A stretch of 44,570 nucleotides of DNA from Oxalobacteraceae bacterium OM1 (GTDB lineage Bacteria > Pseudomonadota > Gammaproteobacteria > Burkholderiales > Burkholderiaceae_D): contig SPQI01000500.1 of assembly GCA_004570315.1 (NCBI GenBank), forward strand, positions 1-44,570. The letters run 5' to 3'. The position numbers and the translations under genes are program-made. This document shows, one piece after another, positions 7,532 to 16,465 of this stretch (the first letter of the stretch is position 1; each line of letters opens with the position of its first letter). Below the pieces are notes generated by a model that saw nothing but the letters and a program-made list of their open reading frames with translations, was not told the origin of the DNA and did no database searches.

Positions 7532-8575
7532 CTAGATCACAACGGTCTGCGCCTCGTCCCCTTGGCGCTCGCGAATCTCGCCGATGCGCGACACCGTCTC
7601 GCCCGCAGCCTGCAGCTGCGCCAGCGCCGCGTCCGCATTCTCCTTCGACACGATGACCACCATGCCGATGCCGCAGTTGAACACGCGATGCATCTCGGCG
7701 TCGGCCACGTTGCCGTGCTGCTGCAGCCAAGTGAACAGCGGCGGCATGGTCCAGCTGTCGCGATGCAGCACCGCCGTGAGGTTGTCGCGCAGGACGCGCG
7801 GCACGTTCTCGACGAGGCCGCCGCCGGTGATGTGCGCCATGCCCTTCACTTCGATCTTTTCCATCAGCGCCAGCAGCGGCTTGACGTAGATGCGCGTCGG
7901 CGCGAGCAGCACGTCGGCCAGGCGGCGGCCATGGAAATCGGCGTTCAGGTCGGGGTTGGCGACGGAGATGATCTTGCGCACCAGCGAATAGCCGTTGGAG
8001 TGCGCGCCGGAGGATGTCAGGCCGAGCACCACGTCGCCCGGCACGATCTTGCTGCCGTCGATGATCTTCGACTTCTCGACGGCGCCGACCGCAAAGCCGG
8101 CAAGGTCGTACTCGCCGTCCGGATACATGCTCGGCATCTCGGCCGTCTCGCCGCCGATCAGCGCGCAGCCGGCCTGTTCGCAGCCCTGGGCGATGCCCTT
8201 GATGACATCGGTCGCGGCCGCGACGTCGAGCTTGCCGCAGGCGAAGTAGTCGAGGAAGAACAGCGGCTCGGCGCCCTGCACGAGGATGTCATTGACGCTC
8301 ATCGCGACCAGGTCGATGCCGACGGTGTCGTGCTTGTTCAAATGAAAAGCCAGCTTGAGCTTGGTGCCCACGCCGTCCGTGCCGGAGACCAGCACCGGTT
8401 CCTTGTACTTCTTGCTGACTTCGAACAGCGCACCGAAGCCACCGATGCCGCCAAGGACGCCTTCGCGCATGGTGCGCTTGGCAAAGGGCTTGATTGCTTC
8501 GACCAAGGCATCGCCGGCGTCGATATCGACACCCGCATCGCGGTAGGACAGGGAGACGTTGGAAGTGGAACTCAT
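7532..8575 (-). CDS. purM: Phosphoribosylformylglycinamidine cyclo-ligase (AIR synthetase)
   Basis: PurM closes the imidazole ring of FGAM to make AIR, step five of purine synthesis, using ATP. The protein starting [24 protein letters not shown] has 347 residues, close to the usual length. Family landmarks are YRDAGVDI, the glycine-rich [36 protein letters not shown] and [15 protein letters not shown]. An upstream in-frame start would add 24 residues of low-complexity proline and is unlikely. The gene is divergent from the AI-2E-type permease gene. Confidence 0.97.
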   Translation of the reverse strand: MSSTSNVSLSYRDAGVDIDAGDALVEAIKPFAKRTMREGVLGGIGGFGALFEVSKKYKEPVLVSGTDGVGTKLKLAFHLNKHDTVGIDLVAMSVNDILVQGAEPLFFLDYFACGKLDVAAATDVIKGIAQGCEQAGCALIGGETAEMPSMYPDGEYDLAGFAVGAVEKSKIIDGSKIVPGDVVLGLTSSGAHSNGYSLVRKIISVANPDLNADFHGRRLADVLLAPTRIYVKPLLALMEKIEVKGMAHITGGGLVENVPRVLRDNLTAVLHRDSWTMPPLFTWLQQHGNVADAEMHRVFNCGIGMVVIVSKENADAALAQLQAAGETVSRIGEIRERQGDEAQTVVI

Positions 8576-8699
8576 GATAGGAACAGGGGGCGGAGGCGGT
8601 AAAATAGGAGGTTGCGGCAAATTGACGGACGAGCAAGCCGCAGTCAAACCGGTATTTTAACAAAACGACCCTTCCGGCCAGATTTTTTACCAGTCTTTC

Positions 8700-9785
8700 A
8701 TGCCTTTTTCCCTGACTTCGGAGCAAAAACAGACGCTGCTGTGGTTCGTCCTCGGCATCGCGCTGCTGGCATTGCTGGTGGAGCTCGGTCCCATCCTGGC
8801 GCCGTTCATCGCCGCGGCCATCCTCGCCTATGCGCTGAATCCCGCCGTCGATTTCCTGTCGCGCCCCGGCCGGCGCAAGCTCGCCCTGCCCCGCCCGCTG
8901 GCCGTGGTCGCAGTGCTGCTGGCGGCCTTCGCGGTGGTGGGCGCGCTGCTGCTGATCATCGTCCCGGTGGTGCAGAAGGAAGTGCCGCTGCTGCAGGAGC
9001 AGATTCCGGCGCTGCTGGCCAAGCTCAACGCCACGGTCGGGCCGAAGCTGCGCGAATACGGCATCGTGGTGCGTCTCGACGGCACCGGCGTCAAACGGCT
9101 GCTGTCGAAATATGTTGCCAGCAGCGGCGACGAGCTATGGGCCACGCTGCTGGCCTCGGTAAAGGTCGGCGGCCTGCGCCTGCTCGGCTGGCTGGTGACG
9201 CTGGCCCTGGTGCCGGTGGCGCTGTTCTACCTGTTGCTCGACTGGCATGCTCTCATGCGCCGGGTCGCGGAGAGCATTCCGCGCCGCTGGGTCGGCACGG
9301 CCGCCGATATCGCGCGCGAAATCGACAGCCTGCTCGCGCAATACCTGCGCGGGCAACTGGCCGTGATGCTGATCCTGTGCGTCTACTACGCCATCTGCCT
9401 GGGTATCGCCGGCTTCGACGTGGCGCTGCCGGTAGGCATCATCACCGGCCTGCTGATCTTCATTCCCTATGTCGGCTTCAGTTTCGGACTGGCGCTCGCC
9501 TCGGTTGCCGCGCTGCTGCAGTTCGACGGCCTGCGCGGTCTGGTCGCCGTGGCGATCATCTACGGCCTCGGCCAGGTGATCGAGGGCTTCTTCCTGACGC
9601 CGCGCCTCGTGGGCGAGCGCATCGGGCTGCATCCGCTGGCCGTGATCTTCGCGCTGCTCGCCTTCGGCCAGCTGTTCGGCTTCGTCGGCGTGCTGCTCGC
9701 GCTGCCCGCTTCGGCCGCGCTCTCGGTGGGCTACCGCCGCCTGCGCAATCAATACCTCAACAGCAGTTTCTATCTTCACTCATGA
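8700..9785 (+). CDS. AI-2E family transporter / PerM-like permease
   Basis: This 361-residue membrane protein has an N-terminal pair of hydrophobic segments (residues about 12-48), another near 63-83, a central soluble region, and four to five further segments in the second half. The conserved GLLIFIPYVG and GEGFF-like region (here VIEGFFLTPRLVGERIGLHPL) are diagnostic of the family. Members include the TqsA autoinducer-2 exporter and uncharacterised PerM proteins, so the substrate is unknown. Its stop overlaps the hda start in an ATGA. The location between divergent purM and hda is the order I recall from betaproteobacteria. Confidence 0.9.
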   Translation: MPFSLTSEQKQTLLWFVLGIALLALLVELGPILAPFIAAAILAYALNPAVDFLSRPGRRKLALPRPLAVVAVLLAAFAVVGALLLIIVPVVQKEVPLLQEQIPALLAKLNATVGPKLREYGIVVRLDGTGVKRLLSKYVASSGDELWATLLASVKVGGLRLLGWLVTLALVPVALFYLLLDWHALMRRVAESIPRRWVGTAADIAREIDSLLAQYLRGQLAVMLILCVYYAICLGIAGFDVALPVGIITGLLIFIPYVGFSFGLALASVAALLQFDGLRGLVAVAIIYGLGQVIEGFFLTPRLVGERIGLHPLAVIFALLAFGQLFGFVGVLLALPASAALSVGYRRLRNQYLNSSFYLHS

Positions 9786-10465
9786 GGCAACTCCTGCTCG
9801 ATCTCGGCGCCGCCAAGCCGCAAACCCTGGCGAGCTTCGTCACCGGCCGCAACGCCGAACTGCTGCACCTGCTCGGCAGCTTTCTCGATCCCGCCGCAAC
9901 GCCACGCGACCGTTTCGCCTATTTCTGGGGCGAGGAAGGCGCCGGCAAAAGTCATCTGCTGCAAGCGCTGGCGACTGCGCCCGACGCCCGCTACATCGCG
10001 CCCGATGCACCGGCCAAAGCCTTCGCCGTGCAGCCCGGCGTGCGCCTCTACCTGCTCGACGATTGCGAACGCCTGACGCCCGCTGCGCAGATCCGCGCCT
10101 TCAATCTCTACAACCAGGTCAAGGAAAACGGCGGCCTGCTCGTCAGCGCCGGCAATGCCGCACCGATGGCGCTGGCGCTCCGCGAAGACCTGCGCACCCG
10201 TCTTGGCTGGGGCCTGGTCTACCAGGTGCACGGGTTGACCGACGAGGAAAAGATTGCCGCGCTCACCCAGGCCGCCCAGGACCGCGGCATGACCCTGTCG
10301 CCCGGCGTGTTACCCTATCTGATCACCCATTACCGCAGGGACATGCGCTCGCTGTCGGCCATGCTGGACGCGCTCGACCGCTACTCGCTGGAAACCAAGC
10401 GTCCGATCACGCTGCCGCTGTTGCGCGACCTGCTGGAAATCGAAGGCGATCCCAAACCCGAATGA
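9782..10465 (+). CDS. hda: DnaA regulatory inactivator Hda
   Basis: Hda works with the DNA-loaded sliding clamp to stimulate ATP hydrolysis by DnaA and so prevent re-initiation of replication. The 227-residue protein begins MRQLLLDLG, similar to the clamp-binding QL-L motif region at the N-terminus of Hda. It has Walker A GEEGAGKS (residues 50-57), Walker B LYLLDDCERL and an arginine-rich sensor region ending SAMLDALDRYSLETKRPIT (shortened: SAMLDALDRYSL). It has only the DnaA AAA+ module and lacks the DNA-binding domain, separating it from DnaA itself. The start overlaps the permease stop (ATGA), and its stop overlaps the next start in the same way. Confidence 0.9.
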   Translation: MRQLLLDLGAAKPQTLASFVTGRNAELLHLLGSFLDPAATPRDRFAYFWGEEGAGKSHLLQALATAPDARYIAPDAPAKAFAVQPGVRLYLLDDCERLTPAAQIRAFNLYNQVKENGGLLVSAGNAAPMALALREDLRTRLGWGLVYQVHGLTDEEKIAALTQAAQDRGMTLSPGVLPYLITHYRRDMRSLSAMLDALDRYSLETKRPITLPLLRDLLEIEGDPKPE

Positions 10466-11130
10466 ACTTAGCGATTTTCGACCTCGACCATACCTTGCTG
10501 CCCCTGGACTCGGATTACGAGTGGGGCCAGTTCCTGGTCCGCATCGGCGCCGTCGATGCGGACGCCTTCGCCAAGCGCAACGCCGCCTTTTACGCGCAAT
10601 ATGAAGCCGGCACCCTCGATCCGGTGGAATACCTCGAATTCGCGCTCGGCACGCTGGCACAGTACCCGCGCAAGCAACTCGACGCCTGGCATGAACAATT
10701 CATGGAGGAAGTGATCCGCCCGGCGATCCGCCCGGCAGCGCTCGACCTCGTGAAGCGTCACCAGGACGCCGACGACCTCACGCTCATCATCACGGCGACG
10801 AATCGCTTCGTCACCGAACCGATTGCCCATGCGCTCGGCGTGGCGAACCTGATCGCCGCCGAACCGGATGTCACCGATGCCGGTGAGATCACCGGCCGCC
10901 TGCGCGGCATTCCGACCTCGGGCGACGGCAAGGTCATCCACCTGAACGAGTGGCTGCAGGCGCGCGGCAAGACACTCGGCGATTTCGCCAGTAGCACCTT
11001 CTACAGCGATTCGCAGAACGACATCCCGCTGCTGTCGGCGGTCACCCACCCGGTCGCGACCAATCCCAACGCCCTGCTGCGCGCGCATGCGCAAGCCAAG
11101 GGCTGGCCCATCATTGCGCTATTCGAATGA
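10462..11130 (+). CDS. HAD-IB family phosphatase (SerB-like)
   Basis: This 222-residue protein starts MNLAIFDLDHTLLPLDSD, HAD motif I with DLDHT. Motif II lies in LIITATNRF, the conserved Lys in DGKV, and motif III in YSDSQNDIPLLSA. These indicate a subclass IB hydrolase with a helical cap, like phosphoserine phosphatase and histidinol-phosphatase-like enzymes. The substrate cannot be assigned; it is not clearly SerB because cap residues differ from those I expect. It overlaps hda and pcnB by four bases at each end. Confidence 0.88.
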   Translation: MNLAIFDLDHTLLPLDSDYEWGQFLVRIGAVDADAFAKRNAAFYAQYEAGTLDPVEYLEFALGTLAQYPRKQLDAWHEQFMEEVIRPAIRPAALDLVKRHQDADDLTLIITATNRFVTEPIAHALGVANLIAAEPDVTDAGEITGRLRGIPTSGDGKVIHLNEWLQARGKTLGDFASSTFYSDSQNDIPLLSAVTHPVATNPNALLRAHAQAKGWPIIALFE

Positions 11131-12485
11131 TCAAGAAATTCATCCGCCGCATTCTCGGCAAACCGAAAAAGAGTGAGCGCGTCGAGCCCGTGGTGCTCGG
11201 CCCGCAAGAACACCGCATCAATCCGCAGCTGCTGTCGTCGAACGCCGTGCGCGTGACGCAGACGCTGCAGGAAAACGGCTTCAAGGCCTTCGTCGTCGGC
11301 GGCGCCGTGCGCGACCTGCTGCTGGGTGTGAAACCGAAGGACTTCGACGTGGCCACCAACGCCACGCCGGAGCAGGTCAAGAAGCTGTTCCGCCGCGCCT
11401 TCATCATCGGCAAACGCTTCCAGATCGTGCACGTGATGTTCGGACAGGACATCATCGAAGTCACCACCTTCCGCGGCAGCTCGGCGGACAACGCACCGAA
11501 GGACGAACATGGACGCGTGCTGCGCGACAACACCTTTGGCGAACAGCACGAAGACGCCGCGCGCCGCGACTTCACCATCAACGCGATGTACTACGATCCG
11601 GCGAGCCAGCAGGTGCTGGACTACCACGAGGGCATCAAGGACATCCGCAACCGCACGCTGCGCATGATCGGCGTGCCCGAAGAACGCTATCGCGAAGACC
11701 CGGTGCGCCTGCTGCGCGTGGTGCGCTTCGCCGCCAAGCTGCAGTTCACCATCGATCCGGCGACGCAGGCGCCGATCAAGGTCATGGCGCCGCTCATCAA
11801 CAATGTGCCGGCGGCGCGCGTGTTCGACGAAATGCTCAAGCTGCTGCTCTCCGGTTATGCGCTCGCCTGCCTGACGCAGCTGCGCAAGGAGGGCCTGCAC
11901 CACGGCCTGCTGCCGCTGCTCGACGTGGTGCTGGAGCAGCCGCTGGGCGAGAAATTCGTCACGCTGGCGCTGGAGAACACTGACGAGCGCGTGCGCCAGG
12001 GCAAGCCGGTGTCGCCGGGTTTCCTGTTCGCTTCGCTGCTGTGGCACCAGGTGCTGGAGAAGTGGAACGCCTACCAGGCGGCCGGCGAATATCCGATTCC
12101 GGCGCTGCACCTCGCCGCCGACAGCGTGCTCGACGCCCAGACCGAGAAGCTGGCCCTGCAGCGCAAGATCGCGTCCGACATGCGCGACATCTGGGCCATG
12201 CAGCCGCGCTTCGAGCGCCGCATCGGCAAGTCGCCGTACAAGCTGCTCGAACATCCGCGCCTGCGCGCCGGCTACGACTTCCTGCTCCTGCGCTGCCAGT
12301 CGGGCGAGATCGACATGGAGATCGGCGACTGGTGGACCGACTTCATGGCCGCCGACGGCCCGGAACGCGAAGAGCTGCTCGCGCGCAAGCCGAAGACGGA
12401 AGGCGAAGCAAGCGCACCGAAAAAGCGCCGCCGTCGCGGCGGCCGCAACCGCACCAAACCCGCGCCGGTCGAAGGGAATTCATGA
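11127..12485 (+). CDS. pcnB: Poly(A) polymerase I
   Basis: PcnB adds poly(A) tails to RNA 3' ends and promotes decay; it also affects plasmid copy number through RNA I. The 452-residue protein has the nucleotidyltransferase signature GGAVRDLLLG (residues 58-67) followed by KDFDVATNA with the catalytic Asp pair, then RRDFTINAMYYD and RLLRVVRFAAKL, typical of class II nucleotidyltransferases. The C-terminus is highly basic (KKRRRRGGRNRTK), a feature of PcnB rather than tRNA nucleotidyltransferase. The gene overlaps both neighbours by ATGA. Confidence 0.95.
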   Translation: MIKKFIRRILGKPKKSERVEPVVLGPQEHRINPQLLSSNAVRVTQTLQENGFKAFVVGGAVRDLLLGVKPKDFDVATNATPEQVKKLFRRAFIIGKRFQIVHVMFGQDIIEVTTFRGSSADNAPKDEHGRVLRDNTFGEQHEDAARRDFTINAMYYDPASQQVLDYHEGIKDIRNRTLRMIGVPEERYREDPVRLLRVVRFAAKLQFTIDPATQAPIKVMAPLINNVPAARVFDEMLKLLLSGYALACLTQLRKEGLHHGLLPLLDVVLEQPLGEKFVTLALENTDERVRQGKPVSPGFLFASLLWHQVLEKWNAYQAAGEYPIPALHLAADSVLDAQTEKLALQRKIASDMRDIWAMQPRFERRIGKSPYKLLEHPRLRAGYDFLLLRCQSGEIDMEIGDWWTDFMAADGPEREELLARKPKTEGEASAPKKRRRRGGRNRTKPAPVEGNS

Positions 12486-12967
12486 CGCGCAGCCGGACGG
12501 CCTGCTACATCGGCATCGGGGCCAATCTGGGCGACGCGCGGACGCAAGCGGAAGCGGCGATCGCCGCGCTGGCGCAGCTCCCGGACACCACACTCGCGGC
12601 ACAGTCGAGCCTGTTCCGCACGGCGCCGGTGGACGCGGGCGGCGACGATTACATCAATGCCGTAGCGCGCGTGGACACGTTGCTGTCCGCCGAGGCGCTG
12701 CTCGCGCAGCTGCAAGCGCTGGAACACGCCGCCGGCCGCGAACGCCCCTATCGCAACGCGCCGCGCACGCTCGATCTCGACCTGCTGCTGTACGGAGAGG
12801 AGCGCGTCGCCACACCAACGCTGGAAGTACCGCACCCGCGCATGACGGAACGCGCCTTCGTGCTGATTCCGCTCCTGCAGATCGATCCGTTTATCACCAT
12901 CCCCGGTCACGGCCCGGCGCACCAATTCGTGGCCGCCGTTTCCGGCCAATCCATCCAGAAGCTTTGA
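12482..12967 (+). CDS. folK: 2-amino-4-hydroxy-6-hydroxymethyldihydropteridine pyrophosphokinase
   Basis: FolK transfers pyrophosphate from ATP to the pterin precursor of folate. The 161-residue length is normal. Conserved blocks include YIGIGANLGD, SSLFRTAPV, RNAPRTLDLDLLLY with the metal-binding Asp pair, and PHPRMTERAFVLIPL. The start is fixed by an ATGA overlap with pcnB. A longer plus-strand reading frame begins inside pcnB but is not supported. The pcnB-folK order is common in proteobacteria. Confidence 0.97.
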   Translation: MTRSRTACYIGIGANLGDARTQAEAAIAALAQLPDTTLAAQSSLFRTAPVDAGGDDYINAVARVDTLLSAEALLAQLQALEHAAGRERPYRNAPRTLDLDLLLYGEERVATPTLEVPHPRMTERAFVLIPLLQIDPFITIPGHGPAHQFVAAVSGQSIQKL

Positions 12968-12969
12968 CC

Positions 12970-13317
12970 ATGCACATTCCCGTCTTTCTCCAGACAGTCG
13001 GGCTGCTCGCCCTGTCGAACGTATTCATGACCTTCGCCTGGTACGGCCACCTGAAGGAACTCGGCTCCAAGCCGTGGTGGATCGCTGCCATCGTGAGCTG
13101 GTCGATCGCGCTGTTCGAATACCTGCTGCAAGTGCCGGCCAATCGCATCGGCTACACGCAGTTCAGCCTCGCCCAGCTGAAGATCATGCAGGAAGCCATC
13201 ACCCTCACGGTGTTCGTGCCATTCGCTATGTTCTTCATGAACCAGCCGTTCAAACTCGATTACGTATGGGCGGCGCTCTGCCTCGTGGGCGCCGTCTTCT
13301 TCATTTTCCGTACATGA
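12970..13317 (+). CDS. DUF486 (DMT-type) small membrane protein
   Basis: This 115-residue protein has four hydrophobic segments and the signature FMTFAWYGHLKELGSKPWW, diagnostic of DUF486 proteins, which belong to the drug/metabolite transporter clan. Function is unknown. The ATG at 12970 is chosen; a TTG at 12964 would overlap folK. It overlaps the next gene in an ATGA, so it is embedded in the folK-panB run. Confidence 0.88.
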   Translation: MHIPVFLQTVGLLALSNVFMTFAWYGHLKELGSKPWWIAAIVSWSIALFEYLLQVPANRIGYTQFSLAQLKIMQEAITLTVFVPFAMFFMNQPFKLDYVWAALCLVGAVFFIFRT

Positions 13318-13955
13318 ATATCGACCGCTACAACTACATCGTCGTCGAAGGTCCGATCGGCGTCGGCAAGACCACGCTCGCCCGCAAGCTGGCAGAGAGC
13401 CTGCATGCGCAGACGCTGCTCGAGCTGCCGCAGGAAAACCCCTTCCTCGAAAAGTTCTACCGCGACGCCGCGCGCTATGCGTTGCCGACACAGATGTTCT
13501 TCCTGTTCCAGCGCATGAACCAGCTGCGCGACCTGGCGCAAACCGATTTATTCTCCACGCGCACCGTTTCCGACTTCCTGCTCGACAAGGACCCGCTGTT
13601 CGCCCGCCTCACGCTGGGCGACGACGAGCTCAACCTGTACCAGCAGTTGTACGAGCACCTGCGTCCGCAGGCGCCGGTGCCCGACCTCGTCATTTACCTG
13701 CAAGCGCAGCCGGAAACGCTGATCGACCGCGTGAAGAAACGCGGCGTGCAGATGGAGGCCGGACTCTCCGAGATCTATCTCTACCGCCTGTGTGAAAGTT
13801 ACAGCCGATTCTTTTATCATTACGACGCCGCGCCGCTGCTGATCGTGAATACGGAGCACCTGAATCCGATCGACCGCGACGGCGATTTCGAACTGCTGCT
13901 TAAGCGCATCGCCACCATGCGCGGCAAGCGCGAATTTTTCAACATCGGGGAATGA
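13314..13955 (+). CDS. Deoxynucleoside kinase family protein (dAdo/dGuo kinase-like)
   Basis: The 213-residue protein has a P-loop [17 protein letters not shown] at its N-terminus. It also contains an ENPFLEKFY block and VSDFLLDKD, the DR[YF]-like acid region used in phosphoryl transfer. The LID segment [10 protein letters not shown] follows. These indicate a deoxyadenosine/deoxyguanosine kinase-type enzyme for nucleoside salvage. In many Burkholderiales this gene lies between folK and panB, and some annotation calls it a folate-linked kinase; I see only the deoxynucleoside kinase fold. Substrate preference is not determinable here. The gene ends one base before the panB start. Confidence 0.88.
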   Translation: MNIDRYNYIVVEGPIGVGKTTLARKLAESLHAQTLLELPQENPFLEKFYRDAARYALPTQMFFLFQRMNQLRDLAQTDLFSTRTVSDFLLDKDPLFARLTLGDDELNLYQQLYEHLRPQAPVPDLVIYLQAQPETLIDRVKKRGVQMEAGLSEIYLYRLCESYSRFFYHYDAAPLLIVNTEHLNPIDRDGDFELLLKRIATMRGKREFFNIGE

Positions 13956-13956
13956 C

Positions 13957-14787
13957 ATGGCGGGATACCTGCAAGACGCGGAAGCAACGGTGCGCAGCAA
14001 GGCCGTGACGGTGACGTCGTTGCAGACGCTGCGCGACAAGGGCGAGAAGATCACCATGCTGACCTGCTACGACGCCAGCTTCGCGGCCCTCATGGACCGC
14101 GCCGGCGTGGAAGTCCTGCTGGTCGGCGATTCGCTTGGCATGGTGTGCCAGGGCCATTCCTCGACACTGCCCGTGACGCTGGCGGACGTGGCCTATCACA
14201 CGGCGAGCGTGGCACGCGGCAACCAGACCGCCTTCCTCGTGGCCGACATGCCGTTCGGCACCTACGCAACCCCGCAGACCGCTTTCGACAATGCCGTCAA
14301 GCTAATGCAAGCCGGCGCCCACATGGTGAAGCTGGAAGGCGGGGCCTGGCTCGCGGAAACGGTGCGCTTCCTCGTCGAGCGCGCCGTGCCTGTGTGCGCG
14401 CACGTGGGGCTGACGCCGCAGTCGGTGCACCAGCTGGGCGGCTTCAAGGTGCAGGGGAAGACGACCGAAGGGGCGGACCAATTGAAGGCGGACGCGCTCG
14501 CCTTGCAGGCGGCTGGCGCGTCGCTGATCGTGCTGGAAGCGATTCCTTCGCAGCTCGGCAAGGAAGTCACCGAATTGCTCGTCATCCCGACCATCGGCAT
14601 CGGCGCCGGTCCGGATTGCTCGGGCCAGGTGCTCGTGATGCACGACATGCTCGGCACCTTCCCCGGCCGCAAGGCGCGCTTCGTGCGCAACTTCATGGAT
14701 GGCCAGGGCAGCATCGATGGCGCAGTGCGTGCGTACATTGGCGCGGTAAAGGACAAGTCCTTCCCCGCTCCGGAGCACTGCTTCTGA
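13957..14787 (+). CDS. panB: 3-methyl-2-oxobutanoate hydroxymethyltransferase
   Basis: PanB adds a hydroxymethyl group from 5,10-methylene-THF to alpha-ketoisovalerate, giving ketopantoate for pantothenate and CoA. The 276-residue protein has [33 protein letters not shown] and [12 protein letters not shown], with metal-binding Asp residues, then [15 protein letters not shown]. All are intact. A methylene-THF-using enzyme next to folK is a sensible functional pairing. panC is not in the window. A hairpin terminator follows. Confidence 0.97.
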   Translation: MAGYLQDAEATVRSKAVTVTSLQTLRDKGEKITMLTCYDASFAALMDRAGVEVLLVGDSLGMVCQGHSSTLPVTLADVAYHTASVARGNQTAFLVADMPFGTYATPQTAFDNAVKLMQAGAHMVKLEGGAWLAETVRFLVERAVPVCAHVGLTPQSVHQLGGFKVQGKTTEGADQLKADALALQAAGASLIVLEAIPSQLGKEVTELLVIPTIGIGAGPDCSGQVLVMHDMLGTFPGRKARFVRNFMDGQGSIDGAVRAYIGAVKDKSFPAPEHCF

Positions 14788-14805
14788 CGCATTCCGCAGG
14801 CGAAT

Positions 14806-14838
14806 GAAAAACGGGCGCTTGGAGCGCCCGTTTTTCAT
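14806..14838. terminator. Bidirectional terminator between panB and carbonic anhydrase
   Basis: AAAAACGGGCGC and GCGCCCGTTTTT arms surround a short TTGGA loop, with A-run and T-run on either side. It ends the plus-strand panB transcript and the minus-strand carbonic anhydrase transcript. Confidence 0.9.
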
Positions 14839-14849
14839 TGCTTGTTCAT

Positions 14850-15512
14850 TCAGCTTTCGTAGGCTGCCAGACTCGCCGGAAGTTTCGCGGCGAGCTCCTC
14901 CGCGCTGCCGATCGTCAGCCCGAGGTCGCGCAGCAGGCCGTCCTGCAGGCCGTAGATCCAGCTGTGGATCGTCAATTCCTGACCGCGCTCCCAGGCGTCC
15001 TGCACGATGGTGGTCTGGGAGACGTTCACCACCTGCTCCAGCACGTTCAGCTCGCACAGCCGATCCAGTCGCTGCTTGGTCGGCAGCGCCTCGCCGAGAT
15101 AGCGCTCATGCTTCTGGTGCACGTCCTGCACGTGGCGCAGCCAGTTGTCGGCCAGACCGACGCGCTTGCGCGCCATCGCTGCGTGCACGCCGGAGCAGCC
15201 ATAATGGCCGCACACGATCACATGCTTCACGCCGAGCACGTCGATGGCGAACTGCAGGACAGCCAGGCAATTGAGGTCCGTGTGCACGACGACGTTTGCC
15301 ACGTTGCGATGGACGAAGAGTTCGCCCGGCAGCAGGTTGACGATCTCGTTGGCCGGCACGCGGCTGTCGGCGCAGCCAATCCAGAGATACTCGGGCGATT
15401 GCTGACCAGCGAGCTTGTTGAAGAAACCGGGATCGTTCGCCTCCATCGAGGCGGCCCATTCTCGGTTGTTCCGGAAGAGATGTTCGAGTTCGGTCTTGCT
15501 GCGGTCGGTCAT
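14850..15512 (-). CDS. can: Beta-class carbonic anhydrase
   Basis: The enzyme interconverts CO2 and bicarbonate in the cytoplasm. The 220-residue protein begins MTDRSKTELEHLFRNN. Its zinc ligands are C47 and D49 in WIGCADSR and H103 and C106 in CGHYGCSG, as in the E. coli Can type. The N-terminal FFNKLAGQQSPEYLWIGC block is also typical. An upstream in-frame start would add 40 poorly conserved residues and is rejected. Confidence 0.95.
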   Translation of the reverse strand: MTDRSKTELEHLFRNNREWAASMEANDPGFFNKLAGQQSPEYLWIGCADSRVPANEIVNLLPGELFVHRNVANVVVHTDLNCLAVLQFAIDVLGVKHVIVCGHYGCSGVHAAMARKRVGLADNWLRHVQDVHQKHERYLGEALPTKQRLDRLCELNVLEQVVNVSQTTIVQDAWERGQELTIHSWIYGLQDGLLRDLGLTIGSAEELAAKLPASLAAYES

Positions 15513-15619
15513 GGGATTCAGCGGAGCAATGAATGGTTGGCGGGGCCGGATGGCCGTCGCTCGCAATTCTATAGAAAAGTCTGCTGAATTTTGTACGTAA
15601 AACAAGGAGCGCCAACAAA

Positions 15620-15642
15620 AAGGCCGGCACAAGGCCGGCCTC
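15620..15642 (-). terminator. Terminator of the chalcone-isomerase-like gene
   Basis: On the minus strand, AGGCCGG and CCGGCCT arms form a hairpin followed by TTTTTGTT, just downstream of the stop at 15661. Confidence 0.8.
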
Positions 15643-15660
15643 GCTCACCTGGCGCGCAGG

Positions 15661-16275
15661 TCAGTTGTTGCGCGACGGCTCGTCGGGCTTCTCGCCCAGC
15701 ATCGCTTGCTTGAGCTTCGGCTCGACCGGCTTGTCGCCGAGCCAGATTTTCAGGATCGCGTTGTAGAACTGCAGATCCGGCAAGGGTTCGGCGATGCGTT
15801 TGCCATTGACTTGAATGACCGTGCCGGTGCCGGGCACCCAGTCAGTCGTCACGATATCGCCCTTCTTCAACTCCGGAATCGACGCAAAGATCTCGCCGAA
15901 CTTGAGCAGCTGGCCCACGATCTTCGTTTTGTCGTTGCGGTCGATGTTCTGGTTGATGCCGGCCAGGAAGGCGCGGCCGAATTCTTCGCTGCTCAGGTCG
16001 CGCAGGACACCGATCTGGACACGGCGGGCACCCGGTGCGTTGAACACGTCATGTGCAGTCCCTTTGCGGTCCTGCAGGTACAGGCCGATGGCATAGACCT
16101 TGAAGATGGCCTTGTAGCGAATGCCCGCGCCATTGAATTTGAGATCCTGGGTACCGACCTTGGCCGTATCGTCGAACTTGATGCCGGCGACGTCGGTCGT
16201 GGCGTGAGCCGAGCCTGCGAGCGTGAACATGAACATGAGCGCAAGGATGCGCCCGACTGCGGCGAGCTTTTTCAT
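15661..16275 (-). CDS. Chalcone isomerase-like periplasmic protein
   Basis: This 204-residue protein has a signal peptide (MKKLAAVGRILALMFMFTL, cut probably after AHA at about residue 25). The mature part has VAGIKFDDTAKVG, LKFNGAGIRYKAIFKVYAIGLYL and LPDLQFYNAILKIWLGDKPV, matching the bacterial chalcone isomerase-like family. These bacterial proteins are related in fold to plant chalcone isomerase. Their role is not the flavonoid reaction as far as is known, and may involve fatty-acid-like ligands. A sigma-70 promoter with a candidate operator lies upstream and a terminator downstream, so it is a single-gene unit. Confidence 0.88.
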   Translation of the reverse strand: MKKLAAVGRILALMFMFTLAGSAHATTDVAGIKFDDTAKVGTQDLKFNGAGIRYKAIFKVYAIGLYLQDRKGTAHDVFNAPGARRVQIGVLRDLSSEEFGRAFLAGINQNIDRNDKTKIVGQLLKFGEIFASIPELKKGDIVTTDWVPGTGTVIQVNGKRIAEPLPDLQFYNAILKIWLGDKPVEPKLKQAMLGEKPDEPSRNN

Positions 16276-16339
16276 GATGTTGTCTCCAAGTGTTTGCCCT
16301 GAATCGAAAACCGAACGGGCGTTTTATTCTTGTCAGAAG

Positions 16340-16368
16340 AGAATAGTGAATCTAATCAAGATTCGCAA
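16340..16368 (-). promoter_or_regulatory. Sigma-70 promoter of the chalcone-isomerase-like gene
   Basis: On the minus strand TTGCGA (16363-16368) and TATTCT (16340-16345) are 17 bases apart. An inverted repeat GAATCT-N5-AGATTC at 16348-16364 fills the spacer and could be an operator. Confidence 0.55.
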
Positions 16369-16408
16369 GGGAAACGCGCGTCGCTGCGTGGCAGCGCGGT
16401 GCACATAA

Positions 16409-16446
16409 AGAAAAACCGCCGCCCCTTGCGGGTACGGCGGTTTCTC
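16409..16446 (-). terminator. Terminator after dnaJ
   Basis: On the minus strand AAACCGCCG and CGGCGGTTT arms pair around a GC-rich loop and are followed by TTCTTTATG, downstream of the dnaJ stop at 16466. Confidence 0.85.
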
Positions 16447-16465
16447 TATGGAAATTTTTCCTCGC

